Part shown: piece after piece, positions 9,170 to 17,622 of the stretch
Layout of the letters: every line of letters starts with the position of its first letter
Position numbering within the stretch: position 1 is the first letter of the stretch
Assembly: GCF_900105495.1 (NCBI RefSeq)
Contig: NZ_FNTF01000002.1
Location: forward strand, 2,765,501-2,829,500
DNA length: 64,000 nucleotides
From: Pseudomonas frederiksbergensis
Lineage (GTDB): Bacteria > Pseudomonadota > Gammaproteobacteria > Pseudomonadales > Pseudomonadaceae
Direction: 5' to 3'
Translations under genes and position numbers: made by a program
Notes under the pieces: generated by a model
Seen by the model: the letters and a program-made list of their open reading frames with translations, nothing else
Told to the model about the DNA's origin: nothing
The model's database searches: none

Positions 9170-10171
9170 ATGTTCAACGGTAAATCGATTTTCATCTCTG
9201 GCGGCACCGGCTCGTTCGGGCGCAATTTCATCCGCCGGTTGCTGGAGCAATATCAGCCCAAGCGTGTGGTGGTGTTCTCCCGCGATGAGCTCAAGCAGTA
9301 CGAGATGCAACAGACCTTCAACGCGCCGTGCATGCGTTACTTCCTCGGCGATGTGCGTGATGCCGAGCGTTTGCGTCAGGCCATGCGCGGTATCGATTAC
9401 GTGGTGCATGCCGCGGCACTGAAACAAGTGCCGGCGGCAGAATACAACCCCACCGAATGCATTCGTACCAACGTCAACGGTGCGGAAAACATCATTGCCG
9501 CAGCCATCGATAACGGCGTGAAAAAGGTCGTCGCGCTGTCCACCGACAAGGCGGCCAGCCCCATCAACCTATACGGCGCGACCAAGCTGTTGTCGGACAA
9601 ATTGTTCGTCGCCGCGAACAACATTGCCGGTGACCAGAACACCCGTTTTTCGGTGGTTCGTTACGGCAACGTCGCCGGCTCGCGGGGGTCGGTGGTGCCG
9701 TTTTTCAGCAAGCTGATTGCCGAGGGCGCCACGGAGCTGCCGATCACCGATGAACGCATGACGCGTTTCTGGATCACCCTCGATCACGGTGTGCAGTTTG
9801 TGCTCGACAGCTTTGCGCGCATGCACGGTGGTGAAGTGTTTGTGCCGAAGATCCCGTCGATTCGTATCGTCGATCTGGCGTTGGGCATGGCTGAACATTT
9901 GCCGCACAGGAACGTCGGCATTCGTCCGGGAGAAAAACTTCATGAGCTGATGGTCCCGCTGGACGACGCGCGCATGACCCTGGAGTTCGATGATCACTAC
10001 ACGATTCAACCGTCGATTCGTTTCACCAGCGTCGACGTGGATTTTGCTGTCGACAAACTGGGCGAGCAGGGCACGCCTGTGAGCGAGGATTTTGAGTACC
10101 GCTCCGACACCAACCCGCACTTCCTGTCGGTCGGCCAGATCGCAGATCTGCACGCGGAGCTGTCGGCATGA
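9170..10171 (+). CDS. pseB: UDP-GlcNAc 4,6-dehydratase (inverting), pseudaminic acid pathway
   Basis: First enzyme of CMP-pseudaminic acid synthesis: removes water from UDP-GlcNAc and inverts C5. 333 residues, SDR fold, with the NAD(P) loop SGGTGSFGRNF at residues 10-20, the STDKAASP catalytic segment, and Y/K in NLYGATK. The C-terminal region has IRPGEKLHELMV, typical of PseB/FlaA1. AAGGA precedes the ATG. The last four bases overlap the pseC start (ATGA). Followed by all remaining pse genes, which makes the assignment firm. Confidence 0.95.
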   Translation: MFNGKSIFISGGTGSFGRNFIRRLLEQYQPKRVVVFSRDELKQYEMQQTFNAPCMRYFLGDVRDAERLRQAMRGIDYVVHAAALKQVPAAEYNPTECIRTNVNGAENIIAAAIDNGVKKVVALSTDKAASPINLYGATKLLSDKLFVAANNIAGDQNTRFSVVRYGNVAGSRGSVVPFFSKLIAEGATELPITDERMTRFWITLDHGVQFVLDSFARMHGGEVFVPKIPSIRIVDLALGMAEHLPHRNVGIRPGEKLHELMVPLDDARMTLEFDDHYTIQPSIRFTSVDVDFAVDKLGEQGTPVSEDFEYRSDTNPHFLSVGQIADLHAELSA

Positions 10172-11331
10172 TTCCCTACGGTCGGCAAAGCCTCGATCAG
10201 GCAGACATCGATGCGGTGGTCGCCGTGTTGCAGTCCGACTGGCTGACACAAGGGCCGACCATTGAACGCTTCGAACAGGCCATGGCCGAGCGTTGTCAGG
10301 CTGATTTCGCGGTGGCGGTGTGCAATGCCACCGCCGCGTTGCACATTGCCTGTCTAGCTGCCGGGCTCGGCCCGGGAGACCGGTTGTGGACCACGCCGAA
10401 CACCTTTTTGGCTTCGGCCAATTGTGGTCGCTATTGCGGCGCCGAAGTGGACTTCGTCGACATCGATCCGCTGACCTGGAATCTCGACGCCTACACGCTG
10501 GCGGCGAAGCTTGAAGCTGCCGAGCGTGACGGCACGCTGCCGAAGGTTCTGGTGGCCGTGGCGTTTTCCGGTCAGAGCTGCGACATGCGCATGATCGCCG
10601 AGTTGGCCGAACGCTATGGCTTTACGGTGATCGAGGACGCGTCCCACGCGGTCGGCGCATCCTATGCCGGGCGTCCGGTGGGCTGCGGCGAATTTGCGGC
10701 GATGACGGTGTTCAGTTTTCACCCGGTGAAGATCATCACCAGTGCCGAGGGCGGCATGGTCCTGACCAATCGCCCGGAATTGGCCGGGCGCCTGCAACGC
10801 TTGCGCAGCCACGGCATGACCCGCGATCCGCAGCAGATGACTGAACCCAGTCACGGTCCCTGGTACTACCAGCAAGTGGAATTGGGCTTCAACTACCGGA
10901 TCACCGATCTGCAAGCGGCGCTCGGTTTGTCACAACTGAACAAGCTCGATGGCTTCATCGAGCGTCGTCGTGAACTGGCGGCGCGGTATGACCGATTGCT
11001 GGCGTACCTGCCGCTGACCTTGCCCAGTGCGCAGCCCGAAGCCGAGTCGGCGTGGCATCTGTACGTGGTGCGGTTGCAACCTGATCGGATCAACCTCAGC
11101 CATCGGCAGGTGTTCGAAGGGTTGCGGGCAGCCGGGATCGGAGTGAACCTGCACTATATTCCGCTGCATTTGCAGCCGTACTATCGCGAGCTGGGATTTG
11201 CCGAAGGTGACTTCCCGCAGGCCGAGCGTTATTACGCCGAGGCCATCAGCCTGCCGATGTTTCCTTTGCTGAGCGATGAACAACAGGACTTCGTGGTCGA
11301 GCAACTGCGTCGGCTGGTTCTTGAGGAGTAG
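10168..11331 (+). CDS. pseC: UDP-4-amino-4,6-dideoxy-L-altrosamine transaminase
   Basis: PLP-dependent aminotransferase of the DegT/DnrJ/EryC1 family, 387 residues, second step of the pseudaminic acid pathway. It starts with MIPYGRQSLDQADIDAV, typical of PseC. The PLP lysine lies in FSFHPVKIITSAEGG, and the ring-contacting segment is VIEDASHAVGASY. The C-terminal part GINLHYIPLH-like region is present as GVNLHYIPLHLQPYY. ATG overlaps the pseB stop by four bases. The next gene begins six bases after its stop. Confidence 0.95.
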   Translation: MIPYGRQSLDQADIDAVVAVLQSDWLTQGPTIERFEQAMAERCQADFAVAVCNATAALHIACLAAGLGPGDRLWTTPNTFLASANCGRYCGAEVDFVDIDPLTWNLDAYTLAAKLEAAERDGTLPKVLVAVAFSGQSCDMRMIAELAERYGFTVIEDASHAVGASYAGRPVGCGEFAAMTVFSFHPVKIITSAEGGMVLTNRPELAGRLQRLRSHGMTRDPQQMTEPSHGPWYYQQVELGFNYRITDLQAALGLSQLNKLDGFIERRRELAARYDRLLAYLPLTLPSAQPEAESAWHLYVVRLQPDRINLSHRQVFEGLRAAGIGVNLHYIPLHLQPYYRELGFAEGDFPQAERYYAEAISLPMFPLLSDEQQDFVVEQLRRLVLEE

Positions 11332-11337
11332 TGACAC

Positions 11338-12033
11338 TTGAGCTGCGTTGCAATCATTCCGGCCCGCGGTGGCAGCAAGCGAATCCCGCGCAAGAACCTC
11401 AAACCGTTCGACGGTGTACCGATGATCGTCCGTTCGATCCGTACGGCGCTCGATTGCGGGTTGTTCGATCAAGTCGTCGTCAGTACGGATGACCAAGAAA
11501 TTGCCGACGTCGCCCGGGCTCATGGCGCGCAGGTGCCGTTCGTGCGGCCGGTCGAACTGGCTGATGATTTCACCGGGACAGCTGCAGTGATCGTGCATGC
11601 CCTGAGCCAATTACCGATCTTCGACTACGTCTGTTGCATCTACGCCACCGCGCCGCTGTTGCAGGCGAAGTATCTGCGTCAGGGGCATGAATTGCTGGTG
11701 CAGCATCCGGACAAGTCCTTCGCTTTTTCCGTGACCGGTTTCGGCTTCCCGGTGCAACGTGCCTTGACCCTCGACGAGCAGGGTGCCTTGACCTCGCTCT
11801 ACCCGGAGTTTCGCAATACCCGCTCCCAGGATTTACCTGAAGCCTATCAGGATGCCGGCCAGTTCTATTGGGGGCGCACAGAGGCCTGGTTGCGCGGCGA
11901 TGTGCTGTTTTCTCCGGCGAGCCTTCCGGTGATTCTGCCGCGGCATCTGGTGCAGGACATCGACACCCTTGAAGACTGGAAGCGTGCCGAATACCTCTAT
12001 GCCGCATTGAAAGCTGGCGGAGAGCTGCAATGA
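11338..12033 (+). CDS. pseF: Pseudaminic acid cytidylyltransferase
   Basis: Activates pseudaminic acid with CTP to CMP-pseudaminic acid, the last step before transfer. 231 residues, NeuA-like, with the nucleotide-binding motif IIPARGGSKRIPRKN near the N-terminus and YATAPLL in the middle. The start is a TTG at 11338: GAGGAG lies nine bases before it at 11323-11328, and no in-frame ATG is near. Its stop overlaps the ATG of the pseG fusion gene (ATGA). Confidence 0.93.
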   Translation: MSCVAIIPARGGSKRIPRKNLKPFDGVPMIVRSIRTALDCGLFDQVVVSTDDQEIADVARAHGAQVPFVRPVELADDFTGTAAVIVHALSQLPIFDYVCCIYATAPLLQAKYLRQGHELLVQHPDKSFAFSVTGFGFPVQRALTLDEQGALTSLYPEFRNTRSQDLPEAYQDAGQFYWGRTEAWLRGDVLFSPASLPVILPRHLVQDIDTLEDWKRAEYLYAALKAGGELQ

Positions 12034-13535
12034 GAGTGCTGATCCGCGCCGATGCGTCGCCGACCATTGGCAGCGGCCACATTGCTCGCTGTTTGACCCT
12101 GGCCAGAGTTTTACGCAAGCAAGGTGCGCAGGTGGCCTTCGCTTGCCGCCTGTTGCCGGGCCATCGACTGGATGCACTGCAAGCCGAGGGCTTTGAAGTC
12201 TTCGCCCTGGCGGCTCGTTACCCTGATGAAGATCCGCAGCAGGCAATCGAATCCTTGCTGCCTTGGCAGGCGGACATCGCCGCACTTGGGCACGCGCTGA
12301 GCAATCATCCGGTCTTCGATTGGGTCATCGTCGACCACTACGGCCTCGATCATCATTGGCAGACCGCGGCCCGCCGCTGGGCGCCAAGGATTGCCGCTGT
12401 GGACGACCTCGCCACGCGCACCTACAGCGTTGATTTGCTGCTCAACCAGAACTTGTCGGGTACGCCACAAGCCTATGCTTCGCTGCTAGCACCTGGCTGC
12501 CAGACTTTGCTCGGTCCACGTTTTGCCCTGCTGCGCGATGAGTTCTGTTGCCCGGCTATCGAAATCAAACCCAAGGCCAAAAGGGTGCTGGTGAATTTCG
12601 GTGGCTTCGATGCGGCGATGCAAACCCACCACGCGATGCTGGCAATGGCGGAGTTGCATGAGCTCGAAGTCGATTTCGTCGCCGGTGCCGATAACCCGGC
12701 CTGGGCACAGATGCAGGCCTTGGCGGCGAGTCGTCCGAACTGGTGCTTGCACAGTTTTGTCAGCGACTTTTACCGACTGATGACCGAGGCCGACCTGTTT
12801 GTCGGTGCCGGCGGTGGCACCAGTTGGGAGCGGGCGGCCATGGGGCTGCCGACGATCTGCATCGCGGTCTCGAATAATCAGCAGGCCAACGGCGAAAGCA
12901 TGGCGACCTCAGGTTCCCATGTGTATCTGGGCCCCGGCGAGCACGTCAGTGTCGAGCAGTTGCGTCAGGCCATTGCTTTTCTCGCGGGCAATCAGGGGTT
13001 ACGCCAAAGTCTGGCCGAACACTCGCGTCAGTTGGTCGATGGGCGGGGTGCGCAGCGGGTTGCGGCAGCGCTCGCCGGTGCGGTACTGCAGGTTCGCAAG
13101 GCGTCTCTGGACGATGCGCAGCTGCTGTTCGAGGGGCGCAATGCCGAGTCGGTGCGGCACTGGTCGCTGGACACGCAGGTCATCGATTGGCAACGGCATC
13201 AAGACTGGCTGGCGGCGAGCTTGAGTAACCCGGGGCGATTACTGTTGATCGCCGAGGCGGATGATGGCCCGGTCGGGGTACTGCGTTATGACCTGGACGG
13301 ACTTGAAGCCGAAGTCTCGATTTACCTGCTTGAAGACCGCCTCGGTCTAGGGTGGGGCAGGGCGCTGTTGGCGCGGGGCGAAGCCTTCGTGACCACCCAC
13401 TGGCCGCAACTGCAGGCCATCACCGCTCAAGTGTTGCCGGCGAATCAGCCGTCGCTGAAGCAGTTTCGCGAAGCAGGATTCACCCAGCGTGCTTGCGTGT
13501 TCACGCGCATATTGAAGGATCACCGCAATGACTAG
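12030..13535 (+). CDS. pseG: PseG-PseH fusion: UDP-sugar hydrolase plus N-acetyltransferase
   Basis: 501 residues joining two steps of the pseudaminic acid pathway. Residues 1 to about 345 are PseG, a GT-B-like hydrolase that removes UDP (SGHIARCLTLARVL, VDHYGLDHHW, GAGGGTSWERAAMGLP). Residues about 353-501 are a GNAT domain like PseH, which acetylates the 4-amino group (VRKASLDDAQLLFEGRN, then GLGWGRALLARGE as acetyl-CoA loop). PseG alone is usually near 350 residues. The frame is open through the joint, so this looks like a true fusion. It overlaps pseI by eight bases. Confidence 0.93.
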   Translation: MRVLIRADASPTIGSGHIARCLTLARVLRKQGAQVAFACRLLPGHRLDALQAEGFEVFALAARYPDEDPQQAIESLLPWQADIAALGHALSNHPVFDWVIVDHYGLDHHWQTAARRWAPRIAAVDDLATRTYSVDLLLNQNLSGTPQAYASLLAPGCQTLLGPRFALLRDEFCCPAIEIKPKAKRVLVNFGGFDAAMQTHHAMLAMAELHELEVDFVAGADNPAWAQMQALAASRPNWCLHSFVSDFYRLMTEADLFVGAGGGTSWERAAMGLPTICIAVSNNQQANGESMATSGSHVYLGPGEHVSVEQLRQAIAFLAGNQGLRQSLAEHSRQLVDGRGAQRVAAALAGAVLQVRKASLDDAQLLFEGRNAESVRHWSLDTQVIDWQRHQDWLAASLSNPGRLLLIAEADDGPVGVLRYDLDGLEAEVSIYLLEDRLGLGWGRALLARGEAFVTTHWPQLQAITAQVLPANQPSLKQFREAGFTQRACVFTRILKDHRND

Positions 13536-14580
13536 CTTCAAGATTGGCAATCGTTCCATCGGTGCCGATGCGCCGCCGTTCATCATCGCCGAGATGAGTG
13601 GCAACCATAACCAGTCCCTTGATGTGGCGCTGCAGATCGTCGAAGCCGCGGCCAAGGCCGGAGCGCATGCCCTGAAGCTGCAAACCTACACCGCCGAGAC
13701 CATGACCCTGGACCTGTCCGAAGGTGAGTTCTTCATCAAGGACCCTAACAGCCTCTGGGCCGGTTCTTCGCTGTACGCGTTGTACGAGAAGGCCCATACA
13801 CCGTGGGAATGGCACGCGCCGATTTTCGCCCGGGCCAAAGAACTGGGCATGCTCGCGTTCTCCACACCGTTCGATAACACCGCGGTGGACTTCCTCGAAA
13901 GCCTCGACGTACCGGTCTACAAGATCGCCAGCTTTGAAAATACCGACCTGCCATTGATTCGTCGGGTCGCTGCGACCGGCAAGCCATTGATCATTTCTAC
14001 CGGCATGGCCAGCATCGCTGAACTCGATGAAACCGTACGTGCCGCCCGCGAGGCCGGTTGCAAGGATCTGGTGTTGCTCAAGTGCACCAGTACTTACCCC
14101 GCGACGCCTGCCAACAGCAACGTACGGACGATTCCTCACTTGCGTGAATTGTTTGGCTGCGAAGTTGGCCTGTCCGATCACTCCATGGGTGTTGGAGTGT
14201 CTGTCGCCGCGGTGGCGCTGGGGGCGACGGTGGTGGAAAAACATTTCACCCTCGACCGTTCCGCCGGTGGTGTGGATGCCAGTTTTTCGCTGGAACCGGC
14301 GGAGCTCGCCTGTCTTGTGATAGAAACCGAACGCGCGTGGCAGGCCATGGGCCATGTGCATTACGGTGTGACGGACGCCGAGCGCAAGTCCCTGGTGTAC
14401 CGCCGCTCGCTCTACGTGACTCAGGACATGGCTGCCGGCGAACCCTTTACTGTCGCTAATCTGCGAGCCATTCGTCCGGGGCTGGGGTTGGCTCCCAAAC
14501 ACACGGAAACGCTTCTGGGCCGCCGTGCCCGTCTGGCCATCCCACGCGGAACGCCGCTGGACTGGTCGTTGGTCGAATAA
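13528..14580 (+). CDS. pseI: Pseudaminic acid synthase
   Basis: Condenses 6-deoxy-AltdiNAc with phosphoenolpyruvate to give pseudaminic acid. 350 residues, the usual length. The N-terminal NeuB barrel includes FIIAEMSGNHNQSL, KLQTYTAETMTL, STPFDNTAVDFLE, KIASFENTDLPLI and LLKCTSTYPA; the C-terminal 60 residues form the antifreeze-like SAF domain (RRSLYVTQDMAAGE, TVANLRAIRPG, GRRARLAIPRGTPLD). Last gene of the coupled pse block: a 228-base gap with a terminator hairpin follows. Confidence 0.95.
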   Translation: MTSFKIGNRSIGADAPPFIIAEMSGNHNQSLDVALQIVEAAAKAGAHALKLQTYTAETMTLDLSEGEFFIKDPNSLWAGSSLYALYEKAHTPWEWHAPIFARAKELGMLAFSTPFDNTAVDFLESLDVPVYKIASFENTDLPLIRRVAATGKPLIISTGMASIAELDETVRAAREAGCKDLVLLKCTSTYPATPANSNVRTIPHLRELFGCEVGLSDHSMGVGVSVAAVALGATVVEKHFTLDRSAGGVDASFSLEPAELACLVIETERAWQAMGHVHYGVTDAERKSLVYRRSLYVTQDMAAGEPFTVANLRAIRPGLGLAPKHTETLLGRRARLAIPRGTPLDWSLVE

Positions 14581-14646
14581 CCCCTTGTGGCGCTGATTCG
14601 GCAAAATAGAGTGACCTGCGAGTCATAACGCGCATCTTCACTGTAT

Positions 14647-14656
14647 TGTATAAATC
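14647..14656 (+). promoter_or_regulatory. Weak -10-like element before the FabH-like gene
   Basis: The gap between pseI and the FabH-like gene contains TTGTATAAAT with TATAAA at 14649-14654. No good -35 box is visible at 17 bases upstream, so a promoter here is only a possibility. The terminator hairpin at 14713 lies between it and the gene, and transcription from here would have to pass that hairpin. Confidence 0.2.
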
Positions 14657-14712
14657 GGGGAGGTGGCGCCTGGTGTCTTTTTGACCCGGTGATAGCCTTA
14701 TATTCTTCCCGC

Positions 14713-14738
14713 CGTCGCCTCGGTGAGGCGACGTTTTT
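14713..14738 (+). terminator. Intrinsic terminator or attenuator downstream of pseI
   Basis: Perfect nine-base stem CGTCGCCTC / GAGGCGACG with a GGT loop, followed by TTTTT. It ends the pseI transcript. It lies 70 bases before the FabH-like start codon, so if that gene has no promoter of its own the hairpin would act as an attenuator. Confidence 0.8.
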
Positions 14739-14808
14739 ATCCGTTTGTCGGCGCCCCTCGAATCATTACGAGCGGTGGTATTGGGCTGTTTATTATTGGG
14801 AAGCCGTA

Positions 14809-15735
14809 ATGATTGGCATAAAAAGCATTGCGAGCTACGTTCCTGTAGCCGGCGTGGACAATTACGCACAAGGTGCAAAATTCGAAAAGGATGAAGAATT
14901 CATCCTGGGCAAAATCGGTTCGGCCTTCCTGCCGCGTAAAGACGCCGGGCAGGAAACCTCGGACCTGTGTGTCGAAGCAGCCAATGCGCTGTTCGCCAAC
15001 AATCCTGACTTGAAACGTGATGACATCGATGTGCTGATCGTTGTCACGCAGAACGGCGACGAAGAAGGCCTGCCGCACACCGCAGCCATTGTTCAGGACA
15101 AACTGGGCCTGCCGACTACCGTGGCCGCGTTCGATATTTCCCTGGGCTGCTCCGGCTACGTCTACGGCATCTACGCCATCAAGGGCTTCATGGAAGCCGC
15201 AGGCTTGAAGAATGGCCTGCTGATCACCGCTGATCCTTACTCGAAGATCGTCGACCCGGAAGACCGCAATACCACCATGCTGTTTGGCGATGCCGCCACT
15301 GCAACCTGGATGGGCGAAAACGCGCCATGGCAATTGGGCAAGGCCAAGTTCGGCACCGACGGTTCCGGTGCGCCGCACCTGAAGGTGACGGATGGGGTGT
15401 TCTTCATGAACGGCCGTCAGGTGTTCAATTTTGCGCTGCTTAAAGTCCCGGCGCATTTGCACGAGTTGCTGGCCGATTCGCAACTGACCGCTGATGATAT
15501 CGATGCCTTTTGCATCCATCAGGGCAGTGCAGCGATTGTCGATGCCGTGGCGCGACGCTTCGAAGGCGAGCCGGAGAAGTTCATCAAGGACATGGTCGAG
15601 ACCGGCAACACGGTGTCCTCGAGCATTCCGTTGCTGTTGGAAAAACATGTCATGGACTCCGCCTGGAAGCGCGTCGCATTGAGCGGTTTCGGCGTGGGTC
15701 TGTCGTGGGGTTCGGCGATCATCTATCGCCCTTGA
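14809..15735 (+). CDS. Ketoacyl-ACP synthase III (FabH-like)
   Basis: 308 residues, thiolase fold. The full catalytic triad of beta-ketoacyl-ACP synthase III is visible: Cys114 (SLGCSGYVYG), His237 (FCIHQGSA) and Asn267 (ETGNTVSSS), plus GFGVGLSWGS at the C-terminus. A FabH-like gene beside fliC is known from flagellin glycosylation islands of plant-associated pseudomonads (orf3 of P. syringae), where it is thought to make an acyl or hydroxyacyl group for the glycan. The ATG at 14809 gives the family N-terminus; ORF extension upstream crosses the terminator. Not the housekeeping fabH, by position. Confidence 0.85.
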   Translation: MIGIKSIASYVPVAGVDNYAQGAKFEKDEEFILGKIGSAFLPRKDAGQETSDLCVEAANALFANNPDLKRDDIDVLIVVTQNGDEEGLPHTAAIVQDKLGLPTTVAAFDISLGCSGYVYGIYAIKGFMEAAGLKNGLLITADPYSKIVDPEDRNTTMLFGDAATATWMGENAPWQLGKAKFGTDGSGAPHLKVTDGVFFMNGRQVFNFALLKVPAHLHELLADSQLTADDIDAFCIHQGSAAIVDAVARRFEGEPEKFIKDMVETGNTVSSSIPLLLEKHVMDSAWKRVALSGFGVGLSWGSAIIYRP

Positions 15736-15753
15736 TCTTTCAAAAGCCAGGCA

Positions 15754-15795
15754 CAAAAAAAGCGTTCAAGGTGTAACCTTGAGCGCTATTTTTTT
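15754..15795 (+). terminator. Bidirectional-type terminator after the FabH-like gene
   Basis: A-run, then stem AGCGTTCAAGGT (15761-15772) pairing with ACCTTGAGCGCT (15776-15787) around a GTA loop, with one mismatch, then ATTTTTTT. It lies between the FabH-like gene and the Maf-like gene, which therefore probably has its own promoter or depends on read-through. Confidence 0.85.
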
Positions 15796-15818
15796 GCCCG
15801 AATGAAAAGCGAGGCTCC

Positions 15819-17111
15819 ATGAGCGAGTTCTTTGAGCGCAACGTCGACGTCATACAGCGCCGCTGGCCGATGTTGTCTGCGCGCTTGCTGGTTGAGAACA
15901 CAAGCTTGTTGCAGGCTGAACTGGTGGAAGGCCTGGGCTCGACGCTGAGCATCGATGGCATTCAACTGACCAGCCGCCATGACCGCACCCGCGAGGCCAG
16001 GCTTCAGGCCGACAGCCTGCCGATCGACAGCCCCGTGGTGCATGTCTACGGCGCCGGGCTTGGCGATCTGCAAATGGAGTTGCTGGCGCGCGCCGGGCTT
16101 GAACACTTGTATGTGCACATCCTCAACGGCGCAGTGTTTGCGCTGGTGCTGCAACTGCTGGATCAGCAGCAGTGGCTCAGCGATCCGCGGGTCGAGCTGA
16201 TGTACGCCGGCGATCTGGCGGAAATCCAGCTGCCGTTTTTCGCCTTGCCGTCCGAGCTGGTATTGGCGGATGACTTCAATGCCAAGATCCGCGATCGCCT
16301 GATCAGCGAAACCCACTTGATGTTCAATAACAGTGAGTTTGATCCTCAGGCTCCTGACATCGTCGAGCGCTTACAGGCGAGTCTGAGCCTGGTCCAGGCC
16401 GATGATGATGTCGCCCGGCTGTTCGGTACGCGGCCAGGGCAGGAAGTGTTCGTGATCGCCACCGGGCCGAGCCTGGAGTTGCACTTCGATCGCTTGCGGG
16501 CGATCCGCGAGCAGGCGGTGCGACCGTTGTTCATTTGTGTCGATACCGCTTACCGGCCGTTGCTTGATCACGGCATCCGTCCCGACATCGTCGTCAGTAT
16601 CGATCAACGCATCTCGACCCGGCACCTGCCGCCTGAAGGAACGACGGACATTGCCCTGGCATACATGCCCATGGTCGATCCACAAGTGCTGAAAGCCTGG
16701 CAGGGGGTGCGGTATGTCGGTTACTCCGCCAGTCCAATTTATCAACACATGCGGCAGCAGTTACCGAGAGGCGAGCTGTATGTCGGTGGCAGCGTGATTC
16801 ATCCGGCGGTGGACCTGGCGGTGAAGATGGGCGCGGTGCAGATCACCCTGTTCGGTGCCGACTTTGCCTTTCCAAACGACAAGACCCATGCGTGCTGGGA
16901 CGATGGCGACCTGGGGCCACAACTGGGGGCGGCCAAACACTGGGTGCTCGACGGTCTCGGACAACGAATCAAAACCCAGCTCAACTTCCGCAGCTACCTG
17001 TGTGAGCTGGAGCGCTATATCGCTGCGCATCCACACGTAGCCTTCTACAACAGCAGTCGAGCCGGGGCGATGATTGCCGGCACGACATTTCATCCGGAGT
17101 TCAGTCAATGA
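15819..17111 (+). CDS. maf: Maf/DUF115 flagellin glycosyltransferase
   Basis: 430-residue protein of the DUF115 (motility accessory factor) family, whose members transfer nonulosonic acids such as pseudaminic acid to flagellin. Central motif block: VFVIATGPSLELHFDRL, ICVDTAYRPLLDHGIRPD, SIDQRIST, then GGSVIHPAVDLAVKMGA and TLFGADFAFPNDKTHA. No signal or membrane segment; cytoplasmic, as expected for flagellin modification before export. The pse genes upstream supply the donor. The stop overlaps the next small gene by four bases (ATGA). Confidence 0.85.
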   Translation: MSEFFERNVDVIQRRWPMLSARLLVENTSLLQAELVEGLGSTLSIDGIQLTSRHDRTREARLQADSLPIDSPVVHVYGAGLGDLQMELLARAGLEHLYVHILNGAVFALVLQLLDQQQWLSDPRVELMYAGDLAEIQLPFFALPSELVLADDFNAKIRDRLISETHLMFNNSEFDPQAPDIVERLQASLSLVQADDDVARLFGTRPGQEVFVIATGPSLELHFDRLRAIREQAVRPLFICVDTAYRPLLDHGIRPDIVVSIDQRISTRHLPPEGTTDIALAYMPMVDPQVLKAWQGVRYVGYSASPIYQHMRQQLPRGELYVGGSVIHPAVDLAVKMGAVQITLFGADFAFPNDKTHACWDDGDLGPQLGAAKHWVLDGLGQRIKTQLNFRSYLCELERYIAAHPHVAFYNSSRAGAMIAGTTFHPEFSQ

Positions 17112-17374
17112 GCGAAGTGTTACTCGTTGATCAGGCCCGACAATGTTCAGCATTGTTTCGCCTGGGAAGGGATGTCGAGGCTGCGCTGGTCATGGTCGAG
17201 GTAGCGGAGCGAGTGCAGTCGCGGGTCGGCGGGGCAGACAGCCAGATTGCGGTCCGGTGGATGGCATTGCTGACCTGCCTGCTTGATAGTCAGGAACGAC
17301 AGGACTGGTTGGCGCTGGCGGACTACCTTGAATACGAACTGGTCGATTTGTTGCTGGCTGTCAATTCCGCGTAA
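17108..17374 (+). CDS. Small helical protein coupled to maf, function unknown
   Basis: 88 residues, not recognised with confidence. It is coupled to the Maf-like gene by an ATGA overlap and lies just before fliC. The composition (Leu, Ala, Val, acidic and basic residues, no prolines or signal) suggests an all-alpha protein. The segment ERQDWLALADYLEYELVDLL resembles the N-terminal helix pattern of the FliT-like protein at 20967 (ERNWEAIGELDLACR), so a small chaperone or a Maf partner is possible. This is inference from pattern and position only. Confidence 0.6.
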   Translation: MSEVLLVDQARQCSALFRLGRDVEAALVMVEVAERVQSRVGGADSQIAVRWMALLTCLLDSQERQDWLALADYLEYELVDLLLAVNSA

Positions 17375-17515
17375 TCCATAGGAGATCAGCGGGAGCGGGG
17401 TTGTAAGGAGGTTTTTCGGCAGTTCTCTGGCGTCATTTTTTGGTGGTTGGGTCGTCGCTAGGCCTTTGTTTTAAAGGGGGTGGCAGGGTGATGGCAAAAA
17501 AATTTCAAAATCCCC

Positions 17516-17542
17516 TAAAGCAACCTGCATTGGCGACGATAA
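17516..17542 (+). promoter_or_regulatory. Sigma-28 (FliA) promoter of fliC
   Basis: TAAA at 17516-17519, a 15-base spacer, and GACGATAA at 17535-17542. This matches the sigma-28 consensus TAAA-N15-GCCGATAA with one mismatch. It lies 80 bases before the flagellin start. The rest of the 248-base gap upstream shows no ORF; it is G/T-rich. Confidence 0.85.
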
Positions 17543-17622
17543 CTATTACGAAGGTTCTCTAGGCCATACCCGGCGGTTGCCAGGGCCGGAAGCCGCAGTA
17601 CCCAACCAACGAGGAATTCGTC

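Noticed and set aside
12030-13535. PseG-PseH fusion as a sequencing frameshift artefact
   Set aside because: The frame continues through the linker with normal codon use, and each end overlaps its neighbour in the usual way.
14809-15735. FabH-like gene as the housekeeping fabH
   Set aside because: No fatty-acid synthesis gene is near, and a gene of this type beside flagellin glycosylation genes is known in Pseudomonas.
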